Shown here: in pieces, positions 42,730-52,655 of the stretch
Position numbering within the stretch: position 1 is the stretch's first letter
Layout: every line of letters starts with the position of its first letter
NCBI GenBank assembly: GCA_016716505.1
Contig: JADJWF010000011.1
Span: 620,001 to 684,000 of the forward strand
Length of the DNA stretch: 64,000 bases
Direction: 5' to 3'
From: Verrucomicrobiota bacterium
GTDB lineage: Bacteria; Verrucomicrobiota; Verrucomicrobiia; Limisphaerales; J093
The notes under the pieces: model-generated
What the model was told of the DNA's origin: nothing
What the model saw: the letters and a program-made list of their open reading frames with translations, nothing else
Database searches by the model: none
Position numbers and translations under genes: made by a program

Positions 42730-45402
42730 TCACGCGAGCACGGGATGCGCCTTTTCGGGGTCCACCCCGAGATCCTTCATGGCCTTCTGGACGAACTGCG
42801 GCTTGATCTTGCCCTGCCTGGCCAGCGCATAGAGCGTCGCGACCACCGTGCATTCGGCGTCAATCTCAAAGAACCGGCGCAGACGCGGGCGGGTGTCGCT
42901 CCGGCCAAAGCCGTCCGTGCCCAGCGTGGTCAGCCCTCCCGGTACCCAGGGCGCAATCTGATCGGGAACCAGCTTCACGTTGTCCGAGACCGCGACGAAA
43001 ACGCCGCGCTCCTTCTCCAGGAGGGATTGCACATAGGGCTTCCGCGGGGGCTGGGTGGGGTGCAGGAGATTCCACCGCTCGCAGCGGAGGGCGTCCGTGC
43101 GGAGGTTCTTGTAGCTGGTGGCGCTCCAGACGTCGGCGGCCACGCCGTACTTTTCGGCGAGGATTTCCTGGGCGCGCAACGCCTGGTTGATGATCGGGCC
43201 GCTGCCGAAGATGTGGGCTTTGAGCTTGCGCCGCTCCGGCCACGCGCGAAACCGGTACAGCCCCTTGAGGATGCCGGTTTCCGCTCCTTCGGGCATGGCG
43301 GGCATCGGGTAGTTCTCGTTGTAAAGCGCCAGGTAGTAAAACACGTCCTCGTTCTCGACGTACATCCGGCGCATCCCATCAGCCACAATCAACGCCGTCT
43401 CGTAGGCAAAGGCCGGGTCATACACCCGCAGCGAGGGGATGGCGGTGGTGCAGAGCAGCGAGTGGCCGTCCTGGTGCTGGAGTCCTTCGCCGTTGAGCGT
43501 GGTGCGGCCGGCGGTGGCGCCGAGCAGGAAGCCGCGGGCCTTGATGTCGCCCGCCAGCCAGAAAAGATCGCCCACCCGCTGGAACCCGAACATCGAGTAG
43601 TAGGTGTAGAAGGGAATCATGTGGACCCCGTGCGTCGCGTAGGCCGTGCCCGCGGCGATGAATGACGACATCGAACCAGCCTCCGTGATCCCCTCCTCCA
43701 GAATCTGGCCGTCCGCGGCTTCGTGGTAGTAAAGCAGCGACTTGCTGTCCACCGGCTCGTAGAGCTGGCCTTTGTGCGAGTAAATGCCCACTTCGCGGAA
43801 GAGCGCGTCCATGCCGAAGGTCCGCGCCTCGTCCGGAATGATCGGCACGATGTGCCGGCCGATCCCCTTGTGTCGGAGCAAGAGGGACAGCAGACGAACA
43901 AAGCCCATCGTGGTGGACGCCTCGGTCTTGCCGGAGCCGCGGAGGAATTCGGCGAAATACTCGATCGGTGGCACGGGCAGTGGTGCCGCAGTGACGCGGC
44001 GCTCCGGCAGGAAACCGCCCAGCTCCCGTCGCCGCTCCATCAGGTAGATCGTCTCCGGGCTGTCCGGCGGCGGCCGGTAGAATGGCGCCTCGGCGATTTC
44101 CTCGTCGGTAATCGGTACGTGGAACCGCGCGCGAAAGTCGCGCAGTTCCTTTTCGTTCATCTTTTTCTGCTGGTGCGAGATGTTGCGACCTTCGCCCGCC
44201 TCGCCCAGCCCGTAGCCTTTCACCGTCTTGGCGAGGATCACTGTGGGCCCGCCGCGATGGTTCACGGCCGCGGCATAGGCTGCGTACATCTTCACCGGGT
44301 CATGACCGCCGCGCAGCAGTTTCTGGATCTGCGCGTCCGTCAGTGAGTTCACCAGCGGCAGCAGCTCCGGATACTTGCCGAAAAAGTGCTTGCGCGTGTA
44401 GCTGCCGGGCTCGACCGAGTATTTTTGGTAATCGCCATCCACCGCCTCCTCCATGCGCTTGGTCAGCAGGCCGGTGGTGTCGGCCGCGAGCAACGGATCC
44501 CAGTCCGAACCCCAGATCACTTTGATGACGTTCCAGCCCGCGCCGCGGAAGGCGGCCTCGAGTTCCTGGATGATCTTGCCGTTGCCGCGGACGGGCCCGT
44601 CGAGGCGCTGCAGATTGCAGTTCACCACCCAAGTCAGGTTGTCGAGGTTTTCGCGGGCGGCGAGGGTCAGCGCGCCGAGCGATTCCGGTTCGTCGCTCTC
44701 GCCGTCGCCCACGAAACACCAGACCCGGGGTTCCGGACCGGAGACAATTCCCCGGGCCCAGAGGTAGCGGTTGAAGCGCGCCTGGTAAATGGACATCAGC
44801 GGCCCCAGCCCCATGGAGACCGTCGGGAACTGCCAGAAATCCGGCATCAGGTAGGGGTGGGGATACGACGACAATCCGCCGCCCTCGGCGAGTTCCTGGC
44901 GGAAGTTTTGCAGCTTCCGTTCATCGAGCCGTCCCTCCAGAAACGCGCGGGCGTAAATCCCCGGCGAGGCGTGCCCTTGAAAGTACACAATGTCCGCCGG
45001 ATGTCCGTTTCCCGCGCCGCGGAAGAAGTGGTTGAAGGCGACCTCGTACAACGTGGCGCTCGAAGCGTAGGAAGAGATGTGCCCCCCCACGTTGGTCGTC
45101 GAGTTCGCCCGGACGACCATGGCCATGGCGTTCCAGCGAATCAGACTCTTGATGCGCCGTTCCAGTTCGCGGTCGCCCGGCATGGGCGGCTGCGCCGACG
45201 CCGGAATCGTGTTCACGTACGGGGTGCTCGTCACCTGGGGCGCGGCCACCCCAGCGGCCCGGAGGCGCCCGATCAGGTCGGTGACGTGCCGGTGCGCCAC
45301 GTGGGCGGGTTGGTCGCGCAACGCCAGTTCGAGAAGCTGCGAATGGGCCTCCAACCAGCCGGGGGACGCGGTGCGGGATGTGGAATCAGATTTCTCGTTC
45401 AC
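42730..45402 (-). CDS. aceE: Pyruvate dehydrogenase E1 component, homodimeric type
   Basis: 890 aa from the GTG at 45402 (VNEKSDSTSR), the normal length for the single-chain E1. The thiamin diphosphate region holds CFVGDGESDEPESLGAL and VVNCNLQRLDGPVRGNGKI; other family stretches are GGHISSYASSATLYEVAFNHFF, FQGHASPGIYARAFLEGR, GITEAGSMSSFIAAGTAYA and GRTTLNGEGLQHQDGHS. It decarboxylates pyruvate and acetylates the lipoyl group of E2. The frame extends upstream of the GTG to 45519, but that part has low-complexity Pro/Arg content. E2 and E3 are not in the window. A lipoate-ligase-like gene lies divergently 107 bp away, which fits the lipoyl dependence of the complex. Confidence 0.95.
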   Translation of the reverse strand: MNEKSDSTSRTASPGWLEAHSQLLELALRDQPAHVAHRHVTDLIGRLRAAGVAAPQVTSTPYVNTIPASAQPPMPGDRELERRIKSLIRWNAMAMVVRANSTTNVGGHISSYASSATLYEVAFNHFFRGAGNGHPADIVYFQGHASPGIYARAFLEGRLDERKLQNFRQELAEGGGLSSYPHPYLMPDFWQFPTVSMGLGPLMSIYQARFNRYLWARGIVSGPEPRVWCFVGDGESDEPESLGALTLAARENLDNLTWVVNCNLQRLDGPVRGNGKIIQELEAAFRGAGWNVIKVIWGSDWDPLLAADTTGLLTKRMEEAVDGDYQKYSVEPGSYTRKHFFGKYPELLPLVNSLTDAQIQKLLRGGHDPVKMYAAYAAAVNHRGGPTVILAKTVKGYGLGEAGEGRNISHQQKKMNEKELRDFRARFHVPITDEEIAEAPFYRPPPDSPETIYLMERRRELGGFLPERRVTAAPLPVPPIEYFAEFLRGSGKTEASTTMGFVRLLSLLLRHKGIGRHIVPIIPDEARTFGMDALFREVGIYSHKGQLYEPVDSKSLLYYHEAADGQILEEGITEAGSMSSFIAAGTAYATHGVHMIPFYTYYSMFGFQRVGDLFWLAGDIKARGFLLGATAGRTTLNGEGLQHQDGHSLLCTTAIPSLRVYDPAFAYETALIVADGMRRMYVENEDVFYYLALYNENYPMPAMPEGAETGILKGLYRFRAWPERRKLKAHIFGSGPIINQALRAQEILAEKYGVAADVWSATSYKNLRTDALRCERWNLLHPTQPPRKPYVQSLLEKERGVFVAVSDNVKLVPDQIAPWVPGGLTTLGTDGFGRSDTRPRLRRFFEIDAECTVVATLYALARQGKIKPQFVQKAMKDLGVDPEKAHPVLA

Positions 45403-45509
45403 GGGTTGAATCAGGTCGTGGCCGGCCGGCGTCAGCCGGACAGGTCGCGGCAGGCGGGGCGGACTTCCGCTTTGCCTCCCGCGCGCCGGGGAAGATACAC
45501 TGGTGAGGG

Positions 45510-46235
45510 GTGGCCTCAATCAAATACCTCGACCGCATCCTCCCGACTCCGGCGGAGAACCTCGCGCTGGAAGAGGTGCTTCTCGACGATTGCGAGGCGG
45601 GCGGTGACGAGGTGTTGCGCGTCTGGGAACCCGCCGAACCCTTTGTGGTGGTGGGCTACGGCAATGCCGTGGCGGCCGAGGTGAACCTGGCGGCCTGCGC
45701 CCGCGAAGGGGTGCCGGTGTTGCGGCGCAGCAGCGGCGGCGGAACGGTCGTGCAGATGCCCGGGTGCCTTTGCTACGCGTTGATTCTTCGCGTGGAGCGC
45801 GCAGCGGCGCTCGCCGGCATCCGCGAGACGAACCGTTACATCCTCGGCCGCGTGGCCGGTGCGCTGCGGTCGCTGGTGCCTTGGCCGATCGAATGGGCGG
45901 GCGATACCGACCTGGCGATTGGAAACCGCAAGTTTGCCGGCAATTCCCAGCGCCGGAAGCGCCATGCCGTGCTCTTCCACGGCAGTCTGCTCCTCCGGGC
46001 CGATCTGTCACAGATCAGTCGCTTGTTACCGCAACCCAGCCGGGAACCCGCCTATCGTGCTGGCCGATCTCACGAGGAATTCCTGCTGAATCTGGGCCTC
46101 GATCCAGCCAAGGTGAACCAAGCGTTCCGGCAAGCATGGGAAGCATTCGAGCCCCACCCGGGACCGGACCTTGGCCGGGTGGCGGAACTGGTCCGGGAAA
46201 AATATGGTAATGCGCGCTGGATCCTCCGGGCCTGA
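45510..46235 (+). CDS. Lipoate--protein ligase A / octanoyltransferase family protein
   Basis: 241 aa with a GTG start at 45510. The BPL/LPL domain shows RRSSGGGTVVQMPGCLCYALIL (72-93 region) and GNRKFAGNSQRRKRHAVLFHGSLLL with the catalytic-type K141. This is the signature of enzymes that attach lipoate or octanoate to a lysine of E2 or GcvH. Divergent from aceE across 107 bp, so both promoters are probably in that gap. Whether it is a ligase (ATP-using) or an octanoyl transferase cannot be decided by eye; the missing C-terminal accessory domain favours a small LplA or LipM-like transferase. Confidence 0.8.
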   Translation: MASIKYLDRILPTPAENLALEEVLLDDCEAGGDEVLRVWEPAEPFVVVGYGNAVAAEVNLAACAREGVPVLRRSSGGGTVVQMPGCLCYALILRVERAAALAGIRETNRYILGRVAGALRSLVPWPIEWAGDTDLAIGNRKFAGNSQRRKRHAVLFHGSLLLRADLSQISRLLPQPSREPAYRAGRSHEEFLLNLGLDPAKVNQAFRQAWEAFEPHPGPDLGRVAELVREKYGNARWILRA

Positions 46236-46245
46236 ACCGCTGCGC

Positions 46246-47007
46246 TCAGACTGCGGGTGCCAGGTCAATGATCCGATCGTCGAAGGTCGGGATCACGGTT
46301 CGCCCCGGGGGAACGATCAAAAAATCGCGCTCATCCCACTCGCCGTTCAGCCAGCGACGCATCAGGCCCAGATCACCAGCCAGTTCTTCGTACTGCCAGC
46401 CTCGCTCGCGACAGATTTCCCGCACGCGCTCGTCGAGCTTCAGCGGCTTGGTGAAGTCGAAATCAATCAGCACGCCGTGCGTGTAATGATTTGACCAGCC
46501 CGTCATTACCTCGGCGAGGTACTTCGCCTGTTCCTCGCCGTACTTCGCGACCCAAACCTCGTAGTCCTTGGCGAGGCTCGCCGCCGTTTGGGATGGCATG
46601 AAGCCCCCGCGCCCGTCGTTCTGGCCGTCGCCGCGGCGTTGGCGGCATTCCAGCCACCCGCTGGTGAAGTAGTAGGTCCCCGGCCGGTCGAGGAAGCAGG
46701 TTTGGTAACGTTCCTTCGAGCCGAGGAAGAAGGTGATGCAGTCGTGGGCTCGCGGAATCACGAGCGGCGTGTGGGCGGTGGTCAGACGGGAAAGGATGCT
46801 GCTGCAGAGCGCGTAGCCGATCAGGATGGCGTCAAACCGGCCGGCCGGCACCGCATCAATCCGCTTCTGAATTTCGTCACGCCCCTGAGCGGGGTGGTCG
46901 TGCAGCCCTTGATTCAGGAATTCAAGGTCCACCAAGTGGGGCGACTGCGCCGCCAGATGGCAGATCTCACGCAGGGCAATCTCGCACGCGATGACCTTGA
47001 AGAACAT
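46246..47007 (-). CDS. DUF1638-family protein
   Basis: 253 aa from the ATG at 47007 (MFFKVIACEIALREI). Family-like stretches: FDAILIGYALCSS, IPRAHDCITFFLGSKERY, GTYYFTSGWLE, YLAEVMTGWSNHYTHGVLIDFDF and LIVPPGRTVIP. Cys, His and Asp residues in these could bind a metal or cofactor. DUF1638 genes are often found near corrinoid methyltransferase genes elsewhere, but none is seen here. It starts 20 bp after the ThuA gene on the same strand, so they form an operon. Molecular role unknown. Confidence 0.8.
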   Translation of the reverse strand: MFFKVIACEIALREICHLAAQSPHLVDLEFLNQGLHDHPAQGRDEIQKRIDAVPAGRFDAILIGYALCSSILSRLTTAHTPLVIPRAHDCITFFLGSKERYQTCFLDRPGTYYFTSGWLECRQRRGDGQNDGRGGFMPSQTAASLAKDYEVWVAKYGEEQAKYLAEVMTGWSNHYTHGVLIDFDFTKPLKLDERVREICRERGWQYEELAGDLGLMRRWLNGEWDERDFLIVPPGRTVIPTFDDRIIDLAPAV

Positions 47008-47027
47008 GAGACGGCCGGGCGGGTGCC

Positions 47028-47786
47028 TCACTCACGCCGGGCCACCCAACGAATCGCGTTGCTGAGCAGGCGGCGATATTGCGGATTTTCGTAGGCCTTC
47101 TCGTCGTGGCCAAGCTGGATATACACGACCCGGGCAGCCTCGTAGTTGCGCGCCCAGGCGATGGTCTTGCCGCTGGTCGGCTCTTCGGTGGCCAGCAGCG
47201 CGTGGGCTTGGGGGGAAACGTCGAAACGCCCGTAGGTCTCGTCGTGGATGTCGAAGTCGGTCACGCCGCGCGTCACGGGGTGCTGCGGATTCGCGACTTT
47301 GACCCGGAACTGCACGTCGTGCTGGTAGGTGGAAGCGGGTCGCTCGACGCCATCCACGGTGCGTTTCTCGAGATGGTAGCGCCCGCCAATGATTCGTTCG
47401 TACTCCGGCCACGTCTGATAACTCGCCAGGGAATGGTGCAACGCGACCAGCCCTTTACCCTCCTTCAACCGCGCGACGAAGTCCGCCTTGGCCTGATCGC
47501 TGATCGGCTGCCACATGTCGTAGAGCACCAGCACGTCCCAAGACTTGGCCGCCTCGGCGGAAAGCCACGAATGAGCATTCGGATGCTCTGCCGTCTGGAC
47601 CGTGACGCCCTCCATCTCCCGGAACATTGTCTGAAACTGGTTCGTCGCGTAGTCGTGGCCGCCGGTTACGACCAGAACCCGGATCGGCTTCGGGGCCTCC
47701 GCGGGTGTTTCCGCCGCCAGCGAGGCGGGCGACAGGACAACCAGCGCCGCAGTCAGGATCGGGATCAGGCAATGGGTCGGTTGCAT
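47028..47786 (-). CDS. Exported ThuA-like (trehalose-utilisation family) protein
   Basis: 252 aa from the ATG at 47786, with a signal peptide (MQPTHCLIPILTAALVVLSPASLAA). The class I glutamine-amidotransferase-like ThuA fold is marked by RVLVVTGGHDYATNQF, DVLVLYDMWQPI, KGLVALHHSLASYQTW, GGRYH, FDIHDETYG and WARNYEAARVVYIQLGHDEKAY. Such proteins are abundant in planctomycetes and verrucomicrobia and are tied to sugar metabolism by context; the reaction is not established. Upstream partner of the DUF1638 gene (20 bp gap). Confidence 0.9.
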   Translation of the reverse strand: MQPTHCLIPILTAALVVLSPASLAAETPAEAPKPIRVLVVTGGHDYATNQFQTMFREMEGVTVQTAEHPNAHSWLSAEAAKSWDVLVLYDMWQPISDQAKADFVARLKEGKGLVALHHSLASYQTWPEYERIIGGRYHLEKRTVDGVERPASTYQHDVQFRVKVANPQHPVTRGVTDFDIHDETYGRFDVSPQAHALLATEEPTSGKTIAWARNYEAARVVYIQLGHDEKAYENPQYRRLLSNAIRWVARRE

Positions 47787-48054
47787 GGCGATGTCAGTTG
47801 CGAGGCGATTTAAGGTGCGCCGCAGTTTGCGCAAGGAATTTCCCGCATCATTTTCGCGGTGGGTAGCCACGAGGCCGTTTCGGCAGAGTCGTTGGTTTGA
47901 GAGGTTGGCCAATACAGCACCTCTGTCCGACGCCGAAATGGGCCCGCTTCTTCAACACCGACCCAACACCTCCGCCTTCGGTCGTACGGTAGCTCAACGT
48001 CCCGGCAGCGTGCTAGAGTCTCCTGCAAAAACGCGCGCGCGGTCTCGGCCCGCC

Positions 48055-49362
48055 TCAGAGTTGCTCGACGCGATACAGCTTGCTCCGGCTGCGAAGGAAC
48101 AGGGACTTGCCCGACACCGCGGGGGACGCCATAAAGCCGTCACCCAGTTGGCTCTCCGCCAGTTTGTTGAATTCGCGGGTGTCGGCCGCCACGACGGTCG
48201 TCTTGCCTTCCTCGCTGAAGAAATACACCCGCCCCTCGGCGACCAGCGTCGCGGCCGAGTAGTTGCCGCCGATGCGTTCGTTCCAGACCACCTGACCGGT
48301 CTTCGCCTCCCAGCACGTGGCCACGCCACCGTCTTCGATGCCGATCAGGAGGTCGCCGACGAGCGCGAGGGACGGCTTCTTGGGCACGCCTCGCCGCGTC
48401 ATCCACGCGACCTCAAGCTGCGTCCCCGGCTTGGCTGGCGTGTTGGCGTCAATGACCTCCCCCTGGCGTCCGGGCCGCACCGCCATCAACTGGCCGTTGG
48501 CGAAGCCGCTCGGCGCGAAAATCAAGCCGTGCCCCACCACCACGCGCGTGCTGGCCGAGTGATTATTCCGTTCCTCCACCCGCCACCATTCCTCACCGGT
48601 GAGAGGATCGTAGGCGTAAAGCGCCTTCGCTCCCTGGCTCAGCATCAGGGTTCGACCGCCCAGCTCGGCGACGTGCGGTGTCGCAAAGGCTTTACGCAGG
48701 TCCCCTTCGATCATCGGCTGGCCGGTTTCGTCGAGGTCCTGGAAGTCAATCGAGCGCGGCGTCCGCCAAACCGTGCGGCCCGTGCGCTTGTCCAGTGCGA
48801 CGACATACTGATGGTCGCTCCCGTCGAAGTGCATCAGCAGCAGATCGCCGTAAAGGATGGGCGAAGAGCCGGCGCCCCGGTAGTGGTTGCACACAAAATC
48901 GCGCCGCTCCCACAGCTTCGCGCCGGTGGCCGTGTCCACACACGCGGTCCCTGGCGAGCCAAACGTGACATACAGCCGACCGGCCTCGATCACCGGCGTG
49001 GGGGATGCGTAGCTGTTGAACTTGTGGCAGAACTGGGGTTTCTCCACATCGAAGAGCTTCAAGTTGCGCTCGACGGCGCCGGTCTCGCGATTGACGCAGA
49101 CGACCGACAGTTCCGTGCCGTCTTCGGTGGCGTTGGCCAGCCAGACTTGATTTCCCCAGATCACCGGCGAGGCCCACGCCTTGCCGGGAATCGGCGTCTG
49201 CCACGTCAGGTTCTCCGTCTCGCTCCACTTGAGCGGCAACCCGGTGGACGCAGTGTGCCCATCGCCGCGCGGGCCGCGGAACTGGGGCCAATTCACGTCG
49301 TCACCGACCAACAACGGGCCGGCCAGCAGCCCCGTGACCACGAGCGAACAGGCGAACTTCAT
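48055..49362 (-). CDS. Exported PQQ-like beta-propeller protein
   Basis: 435 aa from the ATG at 49362, with a short signal (MKFACSLVVTGLLAGPLLVG). It begins NWPQFRGPRGDG, the typical start of verrucomicrobial PQQ-repeat (YVTN/quinoprotein-like) propellers. Repeats include VVCVNRETGAVERN, CVDTATGAKLWERR, VVALDKRTGRTVWRTP, LYAYDPLTGEEWWRV and CWEAKTGQVVWNERI. No PQQ dehydrogenase catalytic motif was seen, so it may be a scaffold or an oligosaccharide/protein-binding propeller. It lies 85 bp after the RraA-like gene on the same strand. Confidence 0.85.
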   Translation of the reverse strand: MKFACSLVVTGLLAGPLLVGDDVNWPQFRGPRGDGHTASTGLPLKWSETENLTWQTPIPGKAWASPVIWGNQVWLANATEDGTELSVVCVNRETGAVERNLKLFDVEKPQFCHKFNSYASPTPVIEAGRLYVTFGSPGTACVDTATGAKLWERRDFVCNHYRGAGSSPILYGDLLLMHFDGSDHQYVVALDKRTGRTVWRTPRSIDFQDLDETGQPMIEGDLRKAFATPHVAELGGRTLMLSQGAKALYAYDPLTGEEWWRVEERNNHSASTRVVVGHGLIFAPSGFANGQLMAVRPGRQGEVIDANTPAKPGTQLEVAWMTRRGVPKKPSLALVGDLLIGIEDGGVATCWEAKTGQVVWNERIGGNYSAATLVAEGRVYFFSEEGKTTVVAADTREFNKLAESQLGDGFMASPAVSGKSLFLRSRSKLYRVEQL

Positions 49363-49447
49363 GCGCCCAGCATACTCGGAGCACACCCGGGCGGCAAACG
49401 CCGGCCACCTGCCCCGACCCTCCGGCCGGGCACCGCTCACCTCGCCG

Positions 49448-50305
49448 CTATTTCACCGACTCGTCCGCCGGAAGCCCGAGCTTTTCGTACAGCCCGCGCC
49501 GACCGGCCTTGTCGCCGTCGAGGATCTTGCGCGCGTACCGGGCCACCTCCTCAGCCCGTGCCCGCGGCACCACGATGACTCCATCTCCGTCAGCCACGAT
49601 CACGTCACCCGGCATCACCGTGACCCCGCCAACGACCACCGGCCGGTTCACGGACTCGATCTCGTTGCGGCCGGGTCGAATGCCCCGACCGGGACGCTTG
49701 AAGTAGAGAGGGATCTTCTGCGTGATGATTTCGTCGGTGTCGCGCGCGGTGGCACTGGTGACCACGCCAACGCAGCCTCGGAGCTTCCACGCGAGGATGT
49801 TGTTCGAGCCGATCGAACCGACGTCGCTGTCCGGCGCGTCCTCGATGACCAGTGCCGAGCCAGCCCGCAGCAACCCGATAAAGGGCTCGGGCGACCGCTG
49901 CTGGTACCACTCCCCGGCCCAACGGTCGTAGTCCTCGGCGTTCATTGGTCCGGCGTGGGGCAACTGGGTGGGAATGTAGCGGACCGTCACGGCAATCCCG
50001 ACGAACCGGTGGGTGAAACGCTCGGTGTCGCGCCACAGCGGGTGGATCTCGGGCGACATCAGGCCGCGGCCGGGAAGATTGACCGCATCCATGCCATCGC
50101 ACACGTCAGCCACGCAGAGCCCTTCAAAGAGCTTCAACAGGGCGGCATCGGCCTCCGCGGAAAAAACGGGAGAGGCGATGAAGTTGGTCCCGGAGCGGGG
50201 GACTACGGCCGGGTCGGCAGCGAGGCTGATCCTCCACGAAGCGGTGATCAGCGCGACGCCCAGGACCGCAACACGCGTTGGAGCAGACAGGTACAGGCGG
50301 TTCAT
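49448..50305 (-). CDS. Exported RraA-like / HMG-aldolase-like protein
   Basis: 285 aa from the ATG at 50305 with an N-terminal hydrophobic signal (VAVLGVALITASWRISLAA). The RraA/4-hydroxy-4-methyl-2-oxoglutarate aldolase fold is seen in VADVCDGMDAVNLPG, FVGIAVTVRYIP, LVIEDAPDSDVGSIGSNNILAWKLRGCVGVVTSATARDTDEI (read as a series of separate motifs) and VMPGDVIVADGDGVIVVP. The Arg and Asp of the TSATARDTDE and GDGDGV motifs match the metal-site region of the family. An exported copy is unusual because most RraA-like enzymes are cytoplasmic. Substrate unknown. Confidence 0.8.
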   Translation of the reverse strand: MNRLYLSAPTRVAVLGVALITASWRISLAADPAVVPRSGTNFIASPVFSAEADAALLKLFEGLCVADVCDGMDAVNLPGRGLMSPEIHPLWRDTERFTHRFVGIAVTVRYIPTQLPHAGPMNAEDYDRWAGEWYQQRSPEPFIGLLRAGSALVIEDAPDSDVGSIGSNNILAWKLRGCVGVVTSATARDTDEIITQKIPLYFKRPGRGIRPGRNEIESVNRPVVVGGVTVMPGDVIVADGDGVIVVPRARAEEVARYARKILDGDKAGRRGLYEKLGLPADESVK

Positions 50306-50403
50306 GAGCGGCAGTCTGTAAAGATGACCCGCCGAGTAAAGCCCGGAAGGTTTGACGGCTTGGCGCACACCAGGTCAACCACCCCGCTGCAGGACCGATC
50401 ACA

Positions 50404-51171
50404 TCACTTGCTGAACACCCGATTCGTGCGCCAATAGTCGGTGACCATCCAAAGGTTCAGCGGATACAGCAATTGGCCGCGTTTGACCAATCGGGCGCTG
50501 CCGTCGGCAAAAGCGTAATTCGAGTACCCGGTCGTGGGCGGCTTCCCGCTGGCGAGGTGCCGGGCCCGCTCGATCTGATCCACGTCGTTCCCCTGCCCTT
50601 CAAAGCAGTCCATGTAGAAGTGGTTCGAGCCGGTCACCTTCTCGCCGAAGACAATCGTTTCCGAGGGCTTGCCGATGGCGCTCTCCGGGAGGCTGCGTCC
50701 GCCGATGCTGGCGAACGACAATTTGAGGACGTCCAGGAAATAGTCGTTCCAGCCATTGATGATGAAACTGCGTTTGGCGGCGTCCGGTGCCGGCTCGCGG
50801 ACCGCCGGGGTCGTGGACCGCACGACTTTTGGCCGGTCGTTCGGGCAGTCGAGAATGCGCAGATCCCGATAGAAGGGCTTGAGTTGGGTGGGCCAGCGCT
50901 GGTTGTCCGCGCGCGGAGGAAAAGCGCCACGGAAATCGTCGGCATACATGAGGTGGGCCAGCCCCAACTGCCGCAGGTGATTCTGGCAGACCGCCACCTG
51001 ACCGCGCGCCCGGGTTCGCGTCAGCGCGGGCAGCAAGAGCGCCGCGAGAATTCCGATGATCGCGATGACGACCAGCAGCTCGATCAAGGTGAAGCCCCGA
51101 GCCTGCCGGGATTCACGACACGCCGGTCCTCCCGACAGAATTCGATCAGTCGTGAATTGCTCCATCGCCAT
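50404..51171 (-). CDS. Type II secretion/type IV pilin-like protein (DUF1559-type pseudopilin)
   Basis: 255 aa. A prepilin peptidase site follows a 26-residue leader: G26-F27-TLIELLVVIAII, then a hydrophobic helix to LLLPAL. The soluble part has VCQNHLRQLGLAHLMYADDF, GSNHFYMDCFEG and NYAFADGSARLV, the H-x-G-DG type pattern of the verrucomicrobial/planctomycete family that is present in many paralogous copies per genome. Located in the inner membrane before assembly or surface-exposed after processing; individual role unknown. Stands 98 bp upstream of the RraA-like gene. Confidence 0.9.
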   Translation of the reverse strand: MAMEQFTTDRILSGGPACRESRQARGFTLIELLVVIAIIGILAALLLPALTRTRARGQVAVCQNHLRQLGLAHLMYADDFRGAFPPRADNQRWPTQLKPFYRDLRILDCPNDRPKVVRSTTPAVREPAPDAAKRSFIINGWNDYFLDVLKLSFASIGGRSLPESAIGKPSETIVFGEKVTGSNHFYMDCFEGQGNDVDQIERARHLASGKPPTTGYSNYAFADGSARLVKRGQLLYPLNLWMVTDYWRTNRVFSK

Positions 51172-51414
51172 GCGATTTTTGGAGCGTGGCGCACCAGGAA
51201 CTGTTTGAGAAGCTCGGGTTCAGTTGCGAGAACGACCTGTCGAAGCCGTCAGCGCGCCGCAGCGACGTACTTTGAAGTGCCGACATTCCCAAGGAAGCGG
51301 ACGGGCTTACTGGCCTCGATGACTTTCCGGCGCGAGCCAAGGTGGTCGAGCTTGTCGCCCCAGCGCCCCATTGGAGACCAAAACTTGCGAAACCAGAGAC
51401 GGGAGAGGGGGAAG

Positions 51415-51490
<76 letters not shown>

Positions 51491-51646
51491 AAAGATAGGT
51501 GCGGGGGATTGCCGGGAAGCACACGCCGGTCGCTTTTCCCGCGAAAACCCGCATTGCTGGGCAGTCTTTATTGCTGCCCGCAGAGCCGGGGAGGGAACCA
51601 GACACTCGACCTCGCGGCAAGTTGAAAAGCTCGCCGGTGAAGCCCC

Positions 51647-52655
51647 CCTCAATCATTACGATGTGAATGGGCTTGACGGTTGGAGCGGGCAAATGGATGG
51701 GCGGGGAGGTCGAAACCCGCAACGGGCTGCGTCCGCGGGGGACAACCGATGCTGTTTTGGCCGCATGACCGCTTCGCTTGGGGCGTGCGCCGATCGGCAG
51801 ACCAAGCGCCGCCAGGCCCGGCGTCTGCCGGGGCGGCTGTGTGGGGGCGAGGCCTCGTGTGGCGGGGACGTCAGCCGCTGGCGGCGACGAGCCGGGGCGA
51901 CCCGGCCCGGGCGTTGGCCACACGCGTTGCGCCCCGCGCTCCCACCCGCCCCGCCCCGCCCCGGGCACCAGCACGCGCGCCACCCATTGCCGGGAACTCC
52001 AGACCATCCGCCCGGGCAGCAAGAGCAGTTTCTTCATCAGCGTCTGGATCCGCCAGCCCTGGCAGTCGCCGTGCAAGTTGAGCCGCTTGATGGCCACCAT
52101 CAGGTCGGAGGTCAGCGCTGCGATGAGGGGTCAATCTGGTTGGCGATCAGCGCTGAACAGGGCGGCCGGTGCAGGTCCAGTCAGTTCAACACTTCGCTGA
52201 GGAGTTGTACCTGGTCGCCTTTCAAGTGATGCCGCTGGCTCACCAACACCGTGTCGGTCTGCCCGTCATCGCACGCGATGAAGCCGTAGTGGTCGAAGAG
52301 CCCTTCGCGCCGCCGGCTCACGGCAAAGAGTTGCGGCGCGTGCCGGCCTGCGGGCTGATGACGCAGAAAGGCGTGGTGCGCGTCGCCCTCGGCTTGCCAC
52401 GCCGACGCGGGCAGCGCCTGGGCGATGCGTTCCAGCGGGCCGGGCCACTGATTGTCGCTCACCGTGTAGTGCCAGCCTTCGGCGGCGATGGCGTTGAGGT
52501 AAACGCCCGCGCTGCTCCCGCTGTCGGCGTAGCAGTGTTGCCTTCAGGCCCTGCCAGAAGGAGAGGTGGCATTCGAGCCTGGGCAGGAGTTGATCGCTCA
52601 CATCCCCGGGGCGGCCGATGTGGCTGTCGGTCAGCAGCGGCCCGCCCCAGAATCG
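51647..52655 (-). mobile_element. Decayed IS1380-type insertion sequence (transposase pseudogene)
   Basis: The left boundary CCTCAATCATT (51647) is shared with the remnant at 29150. On the minus strand the transposase can be followed across frames: LPRLECHLSFWQGLKATLL (near 52590-52535), then YADSGSSAGVYLNAIAAEGWHY (about 52525-52465), DHYGFIACDDGQTDTVLVSQRH (about 52300-52235), KGDQVQLLSEVL and DLHRPPCSALIANQ (to about 52135), IKRLNLHGDCQGW and LMKKLLLLPGRMVWSSRQW (about 52095-51980). At least two frameshifts and stops make it inactive. The order (ADSG strand, HRLKGD-like, LHRPPC, C-terminal LLLPGR) fits IS1380/IS4-like DDE transposases. The right side joins the composite repeat near 52655. 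Confidence 0.65.
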